Positions 1-4,664 of a DNA stretch of 27,146 nucleotides are shown piece by piece. The translations under genes were made by a program, and so were the position numbers. The stretch comes from a virus, in the IMG/VR virus record IMGVR_UViG_3300032897_000024, positions 1-27,146 of that record; one strand, given 5' to 3'. The notes under the pieces are model-generated. The model did no database searches, was not told the DNA's origin, and worked only from the letters and a program-made list of their open reading frames with translations. Each line of letters begins with the position of its first letter. The stretch's first letter is position 1.

Positions 1-271
1 TCACCGCTCTACGGTGTGCGAGTGAGATGATTTTGTTTGAGTGGGCTCTGCCGTGATGTGGGGCATAAAGACAACTCAAAGCCAGATTTCCAAGCAGCTA
101 CTCACGCTACTTGTTGCTGTGTCAGAAGCTTTCGCTTCTCGCTCCTGCTAAGTCAGCATTCTATCTTGCTGCTCGCCTCTCAGCTAGTGGTCTCCACTCG
201 CCAGGAGCTTCACCGATTCGCCCCGGTGCTGGGCTATTCAGTTGTTCCTCACTGTGCTATCGTATCCTTAC
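1..271 (-). ncRNA. Candidate structured RNA or long leader, leaves window
   Basis: This stretch has no convincing coding gene on either strand. It lies immediately downstream of a consensus leftward promoter (306-278). Read on the minus strand it folds into many short hairpins: CACCG/CGGTG, AGTGG-AGA-CCACT, GAAGC-GAAA-GCTTC (a GNRA tetraloop), CAAGTAGC/GCTGCTTG, TTTGAGT/ACTCAAA and ACCG/CGGT near the edge. A long GNRA-bearing, ORF-poor transcript in a mobile element could be an ornate phage RNA, an omega-RNA-like transposon RNA or a long 5' leader of a gene beyond the left edge. I cannot assign a family. The RNA status is inferred from promoter plus structure. Confidence 0.35.
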
Positions 272-335
272 AATACTATTATAACACCAACTTAGGCGAT
301 AGTCAATACTTTTTATAACCAATTTAGGAATTAGT
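271..335. repeat. Imperfect tandem repeat, two 32-33 bp copies
   Basis: Copy one (271-303) and copy two (304-335) both begin CAATACT, continue with an AT-rich TATAA segment, then CCAACTTAGG or CCAATTTAGG, and end in ATAGT or TTAGT. The two copies abut directly. They sit between the two divergent -10 boxes and contain the leftward promoter, so they may be repressor sites or a duplicated promoter. About three helical turns separate equivalent positions. Confidence 0.6.
278..306 (-). promoter_or_regulatory. Consensus leftward promoter
   Basis: On the minus strand TTGACT (306-301) and TATAAT (283-278) are separated by 17 bases, a near-perfect housekeeping sigma promoter. The start site would fall near 271. 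It points at the hairpin-rich region leading out of the window and is divergent from the promoter at 348-376. Confidence 0.65.
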
Positions 336-347
336 ACTATTTTCCTA

Positions 348-376
348 TTGCCGTATTCGGTGATAATAAATATAAT
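348..376 (+). promoter_or_regulatory. Rightward promoter of the excisionase-like gene
   Basis: TTGCCG (348-353) and TATAAT (371-376) are spaced by 17 bases. The transcript would start near 383, just ahead of the GGGAGG ribosome binding site at 392-397. It is the evident promoter for the 406-1031 gene pair. Confidence 0.65.
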
Positions 377-405
377 GAAAGCACAAAACGTGGGAGGTGA
401 GCACT

Positions 406-636
406 TTGGAAGACTGGCTTAGTATTCAACAGGCATCATTGTTATTAAATCTTCAACCGAGACAGGTACGAAAACTTGTGCATGACGGCATGTTGTTATC
501 GCGTTCTATTGGTGGTGATAAACGAGTAGGAACATATCTTGTCGATCCTGTAAGCATTCGAGAATATCTTGCACAACATCCTACAGGCCGTCAACGTGAA
601 CCTAAAACACCTAAAGCGAAAGAGGAAGCACAATGA
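406..636 (+). CDS. Excisionase/MerR-like helix-turn-helix protein
   Basis: This is a 76-residue small DNA-binding protein. The body (LSIQQASLLLNLQPRQVRKL, residues 4-23) followed by a G-rich turn and a VDPVSIREYL segment matches the HTH_17/excisionase fold, in which a winged helix-turn-helix is followed by a short helix. The tail is Lys/Pro rich. I chose the TTG at 406 because GGGAGGTGA lies at 392-400 with good spacing. The GTG at 397 sits inside that ribosome binding site. It overlaps the next gene by four bases (ATGA), so the two are translationally coupled. In an integrated element such proteins direct excision or regulate transcription. Which role applies here is not visible. Confidence 0.75.
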   Translation: MEDWLSIQQASLLLNLQPRQVRKLVHDGMLLSRSIGGDKRVGTYLVDPVSIREYLAQHPTGRQREPKTPKAKEEAQ

Positions 637-1031
637 CAGAAGAAAAAATCAATCATCGTCCTGTTGGCTCAGGATACACGACTATTCGTATTCAAAAACG
701 CACCGATCCAACCTATGGACGCGATAAGCAACCAATCCCAGGTACACAAAACGCCGGATATTTTATTCACATCGGTCGTTCTCTCTGGCAACAGATCGGA
801 TCACCGGAGAGAGTGGCAATTGATGTGACACACAAAAACACATACGTGATTTGTGCATGTGGTGATTCTGAAGGTTGGCGCGTGGTAAACACTGAGCAAA
901 ACGGTATGCCAAGGATATCAATCGGGAAAATAGCAATTGAGGATCTTGGTCTTATCGAGGAAACATATCAAGGCGAGGTCCAGGATAATCAAATTTGGTT
1001 TCCAGTGAGTCAAAAAGAAGAGCCGTTTTAA
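633..1031 (+). CDS. Hypothetical 132-aa protein coupled to the HTH gene
   Basis: The start ATG overlaps the stop of the upstream HTH gene (ATGA at 633-636), so both are made from one message. The product is mixed alpha/beta by inspection, with a motif-poor N-terminus (GSGYTTIRIQKR) and a central hydrophobic segment (AGYFIHIGRSLWQQIG). It has no membrane segment or signal peptide. I do not recognise a family. Its stop codon lies inside the hairpin 1019-1040. The pairing with an excisionase-like protein suggests a role in element control or maintenance, but this is context only. Confidence 0.65.
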   Translation: MTEEKINHRPVGSGYTTIRIQKRTDPTYGRDKQPIPGTQNAGYFIHIGRSLWQQIGSPERVAIDVTHKNTYVICACGDSEGWRVVNTEQNGMPRISIGKIAIEDLGLIEETYQGEVQDNQIWFPVSQKEEPF

Positions 1032-1040
1032 AACGGCTCT
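1011..1040 (-). terminator. Terminator hairpin at a convergent gene junction
   Basis: An 11-bp perfect stem (AGAGCCGTTTT / AAAACGGCTCT, 1019-1040) is followed on the minus strand by TCTTTTTG. It is therefore a normal intrinsic terminator for the leftward gene 1047-1661. The stop codon of the rightward gene ending at 1031 is inside the hairpin. On the plus strand there is no U-run after the stem, so any rightward termination would be weaker. Confidence 0.75.
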
Positions 1041-1046
1041 CACAAC

Positions 1047-1661
1047 TTACGAATTTGCAAGATAGATTTCACAGGCATTGGCATTGCCTTTATGGATAAT
1101 CACATCTCCGACAGGACTATGGTAATCAATAAAGACGCTTGTATCGTTGTATTTGTTAAATCCAGGTGGTAAGAGTTGGATGCAACTATTTAGTGCGTCT
1201 GTCCAATCATTTGGTCCTGCGATGCCCGCCTTTGTTACGATGTTGTTAGTGTTTACTGTGGCTGTAACCGTTACCCCATCCTGAACCGGATCATTGAATA
1301 TTTTTTCAACATTATTGTCTACTATCGGACTTCCATAACGAAATACAAATCGAGAATATGGACCGCCAACATACGGAAATCCCGTTGATGATATAGTTGA
1401 CATAGCTGTTGCTTGTACTTTTGGTACTGATGTATTTGTGGCCTGCACTTTTGTCGTAGCAGTAGATATTGGCTTTGTTGTAGCTTTAGCTTGTACTGTA
1501 CTTGCATTTGGAAGTTTTGACCCAATAGCCGCAAGTACAGTACAACAAGCACACATAACCACAACAGAAGAGACAATAATCACTACCGCCTTTTGTCCAA
1601 CGCCAGCATTCCAAAATTGTATAAACCAGTTTTGCTTTTTCGGGGGTAAATTTATTTGCAT
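1047..1661 (-). CDS. Membrane-anchored Thr-rich protein, unknown function
   Basis: This 204-residue protein starts at an ATG preceded by AGGAGG. A short basic N-terminus is followed by one strong hydrophobic helix (about residues 22-47, with three cysteines at its outer half). Then comes a low-complexity Thr/Ala/Lys linker (about 50-88, with repeats such as KATTK, TATTK and KVQAT) and a C-terminal folded domain of about 110 residues with cysteines at both ends. The layout is that of a type II-like membrane-tethered extracytoplasmic domain. I recognise no enzyme motif. It lies alone between two terminators near the repressor, which is typical of a gene expressed from a resident prophage (a moron or exclusion protein), but that function is inference. 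Confidence 0.7.
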   Translation of the reverse strand: MQINLPPKKQNWFIQFWNAGVGQKAVVIIVSSVVVMCACCTVLAAIGSKLPNASTVQAKATTKPISTATTKVQATNTSVPKVQATAMSTISSTGFPYVGGPYSRFVFRYGSPIVDNNVEKIFNDPVQDGVTVTATVNTNNIVTKAGIAGPNDWTDALNSCIQLLPPGFNKYNDTSVFIDYHSPVGDVIIHKGNANACEIYLANS

Positions 1662-1761
1662 AAGGCCTCCTATTTTTCTCTATCATATCGTCCTTGTCAA
1701 TACTGTTAGCCTGCATAGTCGGTCGGTATGTTTGTTCTATGATTTTGGTTTCTCTATGATA

Positions 1762-1801
1762 TAATGCCCGATGAATCTTACATACAATTCATCGGGCATT
1801 A
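1762..1801. repeat. Perfect 15-bp hairpin
   Basis: Bases 1762-1776 and 1787-1801 are exact reverse complements (TAATGCCCGATGAAT and partner) around a 10-base loop. No U-run follows on either strand, so it is not a classical intrinsic terminator. It lies in the gap between the repressor and the next leftward gene. It may act as a U-less terminator, an RNA-stabilising 3' end or a protein site. Confidence 0.6.
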
Positions 1802-1819
1802 CGATTAGACGGCTTTGTC

Positions 1820-1873
1820 CTTGGCGGGATCTCTCTAGATTGTTGGCGGCAAGTCTAGAGAGATCCCGCCAAG
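1820..1873. repeat. Perfect 20-bp hairpin overlapping the repressor stop
   Basis: Bases 1820-1839 pair exactly with 1854-1873 around a 14-base loop. The right arm encodes the last codons and the TAG stop of the repressor, so the left arm is an inverted copy of the gene's 3' end. No U-run follows. Together with the hairpin at 1762-1801, it places two long perfect stems in 112 bases. Confidence 0.7.
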
Positions 1874-2103
1874 ACTTGCGTTTCAGCCTCTTCATCAGCA
1901 ATTAAGTCTTTTACTGTTACTTTCAAAGCTTGCGCGATTTTCTCCAATGTTTCAAAATCTGGAGCTTGTGTGCGATTATTCCAGATTGCATGCAACGTTG
2001 GATAGGTTACGCCAGAGACTTTTTGTAGACTTGATATGCTTGTATACCCTTTTTGTTTCGCAATCTCATCTACACGAAAACGACGTTTAGCGATTATTCT
2101 CAC
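1855..2103 (-). CDS. Xre/Cro-CI family repressor
   Basis: This 82-residue protein is almost entirely one HTH_XRE domain (residues about 13-68). SISSLQKVSGVTYPTLHAIW forms the helix-turn-helix, followed by the typical DFETLEKIAQALKVTVKDLI segment. It is a small repressor without a dimerisation or protease-cleavage domain. It is transcribed leftward from a -10 box at 2133-2128 and shares the 2104-2426 region with the early promoter, the usual arrangement for a lysis/lysogeny switch. The start is odd. The only standard start, GTG at 2103-2101, shares its first G with the AGGAGG (2108-2103). That ribosome binding site is correctly spaced for ATA (2097) or ATC (2094) instead. The last codons lie in the hairpin 1820-1873. 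Confidence 0.85.
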   Translation of the reverse strand: MRIIAKRRFRVDEIAKQKGYTSISSLQKVSGVTYPTLHAIWNNRTQAPDFETLEKIAQALKVTVKDLIADEEAETQVLAGSL

Positions 2104-2127
2104 CTCCTACGATGATGGTACTACTGT

Positions 2128-2156
2128 ATTATATCATCCATTTTGTTATCACCTTG
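2128..2156 (-). promoter_or_regulatory. Probable repressor promoter
   Basis: TATAAT occurs on the minus strand at 2133-2128, about 20 bases before the ribosome binding site of the repressor. The -35 region (around 2156-2151, CAAGGT) is poor, which suggests an activated or weak promoter. Confidence 0.45.
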
Positions 2157-2183
2157 ATATAAAGACTTATTTAGAAAGAACCA

Positions 2184-2213
2184 TTGACATGATACCATGT
2201 ATATGGATATAAT
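2184..2213 (+). promoter_or_regulatory. Early rightward promoter with dyads
   Basis: TTGACA (2184-2189) and TATAAT (2208-2213) are spaced by 18 bases, close to perfect consensus. The spacer holds the dyad CCAT-GTAT-ATGG (2195-2206). A longer inverted pair TTTAGAAAG (2170-2178) / CTTTCTAAA (2239-2247) brackets the promoter. These are natural candidates for the operator of the adjacent Xre repressor. It drives the early operon starting at 2427, leaving a leader of about 200 bases. Confidence 0.7.
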
Positions 2214-2283
2214 TAGAAACAGATACTTAAAAATACTACTTTCTAAATGGTACTTAATTCCGCCTTACATATCGAACATTTTT

Positions 2284-2338
2284 AGGAGGCTCATCAGATG
2301 CACTAGAACGCGATTTAAGCAAAGACGTTCTCGTTTTT
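2284..2338 (+). promoter_or_regulatory. Leader minigene plus attenuator-like hairpin
   Basis: AGGAGG (2284-2289) is followed eight bases later by ATG CAC TAG (2298-2306), a two-codon reading frame. The stem AGAACG (2305-2310) / CGTTCT (2326-2331) starts within its stop codon and is followed by CGTTTTT, a terminator-like end. The rest of the leader to 2426 holds the G5/C4 hairpin near 2341-2355 and a 19-base match to the CHAP gene (2349-2367). The arrangement suggests translation-coupled attenuation of the early operon. Confidence 0.4.
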
Positions 2339-2426
2339 AAGGGGGTCTACTCCCCAACCTGTATGATTCATCATCTAGCACAAAACACTAGCCTGAAAAA
2401 TTAGATGTCTATACGGAGTCAGAAAG

Positions 2427-2687
2427 ATGAAATCCAAAGAGTCAAAAACATGGTATGAAATTCCAGCGGGTTATAAGGTTGCTAACTTTTGTCGATCATG
2501 TGGCAAAGACTTCGGATCGATGTGGGCTTTTGATTTACATCGTACTGGTAAACCTGGTAATCGTCGCTGTCTCACAGATAAGGAAATGGAGTTAAAAGGA
2601 TTTCATCTAGACTCTAATCATCGATACCGAGCAAAAACAAAGCCTCAAAATCCTTACACCAAAAAGCCCAAAGAAAATGTCGTCTAA
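2427..2687 (+). CDS. FDXHR-type putative zinc-binding phage protein
   Basis: This 86-residue protein carries Cys22-x2-Cys25, FDLHR (35-39, supplying His38) and Cys48, the C-C-H-C arrangement of the small FDXHR zinc-binding proteins found in phages of high-GC Gram-positives and relatives. The C-terminal 30 residues are basic and Pro-rich. The start is supported by GGAG (2416-2419). It is the first gene of the early operon after the attenuator-like leader. The family has no proven function. A nucleic-acid-binding role is inferred from the zinc knuckle and the basic tail. Confidence 0.7.
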   Translation: MKSKESKTWYEIPAGYKVANFCRSCGKDFGSMWAFDLHRTGKPGNRRCLTDKEMELKGFHLDSNHRYRAKTKPQNPYTKKPKENVV

Positions 2688-2745
2688 AGTTACCCAAGTC
2701 CTTGCCGATAAGGAGGAAAACCCCCAATCATTCACCGATGAATAA
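2677..2745 (+). CDS. Possible 22-aa small protein
   Basis: An ATG at 2677 overlaps the end of the zinc-binding gene and opens a 22-codon frame ending at 2745. The peptide begins MSSKVTQVLADKEENPQ and is hydrophilic and acidic. There is no clear ribosome binding site, so expression would depend on coupling to the upstream gene. The frame fills most of the gap before the next gene, but it could be chance. Confidence 0.2.
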   Translation: MSSKVTQVLADKEENPQSFTDE

Positions 2746-2765
2746 AACGAAGGAGAAACCAACCC

Positions 2766-3020
2766 ATGTACGCCTATACCGCTAAACTCACCATTCACCG
2801 CGTCCCTGTATCTCGTCAACCAGTCGAAGAGCCACCAAACGTACTCGCTTTAGGTGAACTGCTCATGAAATATCCGATCTCGCAACGCAAACTGCGAAAG
2901 CTCCATAACATGTGCCAGTTGTTAGCAAAAGACCGAGACTTTCAAGGCGATGAAGTTCTCGGGCACATCTTAGACTGCTTGCAGGATGCGACAAAACCAC
3001 AACTAAGAGTTATCCGATAA
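2766..3020 (+). CDS. Hypothetical early protein, 84 aa
   Basis: This is a small, mainly helical, soluble protein of the early operon. The ATG is preceded by AAGGAG (2749-2754). Residues 27-75 (starting LALGELLMKYPISQRKL) are predicted as three amphipathic helices with a cysteine pair around positions 51 and 71. The N-terminus is strand-like. I recognise no family. Its size and position among other early small genes suggest a host-takeover or anti-defence accessory protein, without direct evidence. Confidence 0.65.
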   Translation: MYAYTAKLTIHRVPVSRQPVEEPPNVLALGELLMKYPISQRKLRKLHNMCQLLAKDRDFQGDEVLGHILDCLQDATKPQLRVIR

Positions 3021-3038
3021 CCAAAAGGAGCGTTATTC

Positions 3039-3254
3039 ATGCTGTACGAAACGGTTGTTGAATACACTGATGCAATTCGTCGCGTCAGAGAGCGCAATAG
3101 ATGCGACAAAAACCAGTTTCTTCGAGCATGTGCCCGATGTGAGAAACGTAATCTTGACACAACAAATCTTTATGCCGTTCGCTTTCATGTTGCTGTACGA
3201 GATGCATTGTTCATCCAGCGATTGAAAGACGAGCGAGAGCAAATCAAGAAATGA
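3039..3254 (+). CDS. Hypothetical early protein, 71 aa
   Basis: This is a short, very basic helical protein with an ATG preceded by AAGGAG. It contains a single CxxC pair (ACARCEKR, residues 30-37) flanked by Arg-rich helices, and it ends in KDEREQIKK. The combination of CxxC and a basic surface hints at nucleic-acid binding, but two cysteines alone would not make a zinc site without dimerisation or another ligand such as Cys23. Its stop is overlapped by an ATG of the next frame (ATGA, 3251-3254). Confidence 0.65.
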   Translation: MLYETVVEYTDAIRRVRERNRCDKNQFLRACARCEKRNLDTTNLYAVRFHVAVRDALFIQRLKDEREQIKK

Positions 3255-3265
3255 GAGAGGAACCT

Positions 3266-3508
3266 ATGCGTATCCCATTTACCCAACAAGTCCAGATTTT
3301 GACCGGCCAGATTATTGGGCAGTCGATCCAGTTGGATGATTTACGCCGACTTAAAATCTCACCTGATCAGAAACATCGGATTGTGTCCGATATCTCAGAG
3401 TCATATACACAGACTCTCAACCAACTCAACGAAGCATTTGCTGATGTTATTGAAACCATGCCACTCCATGTATGTGGCGATGGTCCTATTCCAGAACCAG
3501 ATTGTTAG
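3266..3508 (+). CDS. Hypothetical early protein, 80 aa
   Basis: This is a helical soluble protein with a QQVQILTGQIIGQSIQLDDL N-terminal helix pair and a C-terminal loop ending in GPIPEPDC. I place the start at the ATG at 3266 because AGAGG (3256-3260) is six bases upstream. An ATG at 3251, overlapping the previous stop, would add five residues and is also possible through coupling. No family is recognised. Confidence 0.6.
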   Translation: MRIPFTQQVQILTGQIIGQSIQLDDLRRLKISPDQKHRIVSDISESYTQTLNQLNEAFADVIETMPLHVCGDGPIPEPDC

Positions 3509-3517
3509 GAGAAATCA

Positions 3518-3892
3518 GTGTTTAAACGAATCGTTTTTCTAAGCGCCTGTGTGGCGCCTCATACACCAGGTACGAGCAATGTCTACATCACTGGCGATTT
3601 TAACCAGGACCGTTTTCAATCCATTATATTGCCGTCAGCAAGGCAACTTGCTATTCCACATATCTCATATGTCGGACACGAAGGTACTGCTAAATTTATG
3701 TCCGAAAAGCTCATAATGGATGTCGCATTAAATCGTGCAACTTGGATACCTGAACCCGGAGACTTTTGCGTTTGTTGTCGTTCCATCAAGCGACTAGAAG
3801 AGGGCAGAATTTATACATTTGAGGAAATGGATCCGCTCTTTGAACTGTCTATCATGACTGTCCACTCACTGAACGACATTGAGTTTGTCTAA
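3518..3892 (+). CDS. DUF1874/AcrIII-1-like protein, predicted cyclic-oligoadenylate ring nuclease
   Basis: This 124-residue protein has the landmarks of the DUF1874 family (STIV B116, SIRV1 gp29). A first strand VYITGDF (22-28) is followed by the signature SYVGHEGTA (50-58), a VALNRATW segment (69-76), PEPGDFCVCC (78-87) and KRLEEGRIYTFEEM (91-104). Characterised viral members (AcrIII-1) degrade the type III CRISPR second messenger cyclic tetra-adenylate. The equivalents of the catalytic His and the conserved Arg/Glu appear to be His54, Arg92 and Glu95. The N-terminal 20 residues extend beyond the usual start, and three cysteines replace typical residues in the 84-87 strand. GTG start, AGGAG at 3508-3512. 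It sits among other small early genes, as expected for an anti-defence gene. Enzymatic activity is inferred. Confidence 0.75.
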   Translation: MFKRIVFLSACVAPHTPGTSNVYITGDFNQDRFQSIILPSARQLAIPHISYVGHEGTAKFMSEKLIMDVALNRATWIPEPGDFCVCCRSIKRLEEGRIYTFEEMDPLFELSIMTVHSLNDIEFV

Positions 3893-3908
3893 AAGCCCAG
3901 CCAAGAGG

Positions 3909-3979
3909 CCGCGCGTTTCTTTCGCATCGATGCGCGGACCCTGGCCCACTAAGCACTTCCAGTGTATCACGGAAAGTGC
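3909..3979. other. Structured intergenic segment in the early operon
   Basis: Between the DUF1874 gene and the next start lie a 12-base palindrome CGCATCGATGCG (3923-3934), flanked by GC-rich partial repeats (CCGCGCG and GCGCGG), and a second hairpin GCACTTCC (3953-3960) / GGAAAGTGC (3971-3979). No U-run follows, so they look like RNA processing or stability elements rather than terminators. Confidence 0.4.
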
Positions 3980-4005
3980 AAAGAACGAAACGGAGTTTCA
4001 AACCT

Positions 4006-4299
4006 ATGCAAACACTTGTTGATTTATTAACTGATAGCGCCGCGTTTCTACGTGCTCGTGACGGTAATCAAAATATCATCGACGCTTGCGAAATGGCGAT
4101 TCAGCAAGGCAATCGACTTCTCCATCCTGACCAATACGACGATGAACTGTTGCCATTTGAGCGTGAGGAAGCTGAAGAAACCTGGCAGGAATCCGCACAA
4201 GAGACATTAGCCATTGCGCGTCAAGAAGAAGAACTGTTGATTGATCAGGCTACGCCTCATACAGCAATGATTCCCTGGCAAGAGGATATGGCGTCATGA
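4006..4299 (+). CDS. Hypothetical acidic early protein, 97 aa
   Basis: This is a helical, strongly acidic protein (many Glu/Gln, with segments such as FEREEAEETWQESAQE). I use the ATG at 4006 preceded by GGAG (3991-3994). An in-frame GTG at 3976 lacks a ribosome binding site. It overlaps the next gene by four bases (ATGA at 4296). The high negative charge is compatible with DNA mimicry, a property of many anti-defence proteins, but charge alone is weak evidence. No family is recognised. Confidence 0.6.
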   Translation: MQTLVDLLTDSAAFLRARDGNQNIIDACEMAIQQGNRLLHPDQYDDELLPFEREEAEETWQESAQETLAIARQEEELLIDQATPHTAMIPWQEDMAS

Positions 4300-4598
4300 A
4301 CGAACTTACCTATACCGAATTGTGTGAGAAGTACCGCGTCAATGCAAGATATATCGGCTATCTTCAGGATGGTAATATCGTTCCACTTGATAAAGCTCTT
4401 GAAGAACTTGGAATGGATCTAGATACCTTCCGACGCGTACTTAATGAAGATCTCCTAACCTGCAATGTCGTTACTGAGCCAGGAGCAAAGCCGATTCAAT
4501 GTGTGTTTCTGTGCGATATCAATAAAGCCCGACGTTTCAAAGAAATGCCTTCTGAAGAAGAACTACAAGCATTCTTCGCTGGTGAAACCCAACAATAA
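4296..4598 (+). CDS. Hypothetical early protein, 100 aa
   Basis: The ATG overlaps the upstream stop (ATGA), so the pair is translationally coupled. The N-terminal half is helical (YTELCEKYRVNARYIGYLQD). The centre (NVVTEPGAKPIQCVFLCDIN) is strand-like with two cysteines. The C-terminal helix is acidic. No membrane segment is present and no family is recognised. A hairpin with a T-rich tail follows the stop. Confidence 0.6.
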   Translation: MNELTYTELCEKYRVNARYIGYLQDGNIVPLDKALEELGMDLDTFRRVLNEDLLTCNVVTEPGAKPIQCVFLCDINKARRFKEMPSEEELQAFFAGETQQ

Positions 4599-4606
4599 TT
4601 TCCCCG

Positions 4607-4650
4607 CCTGGTGGTGCACACTGCCAGGCTCTTTCCATCTTTATTTTTAG
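4607..4650 (+). terminator. Weak terminator-like hairpin
   Basis: CCTGG (4607-4611) pairs with CCAGG (4624-4628), with an inner stem containing two G-U pairs. It is followed by a pyrimidine- and T-rich tract ending TTTATTTTT. Because the ribosome binding site of the next gene overlaps the tail, it probably gives partial termination. Confidence 0.4.
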
Positions 4651-4664
4651 GAGTGAACCATCTT

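Noticed and set aside
37-318. Rightward open frame of 93 codons at the left edge
   Set aside because: It begins at a GTG without a ribosome binding site, is Cys/Ser/Leu-rich without a domain, crosses the leftward promoter and the 32-bp tandem repeat, and covers the hairpin-rich RNA candidate on the other strand.
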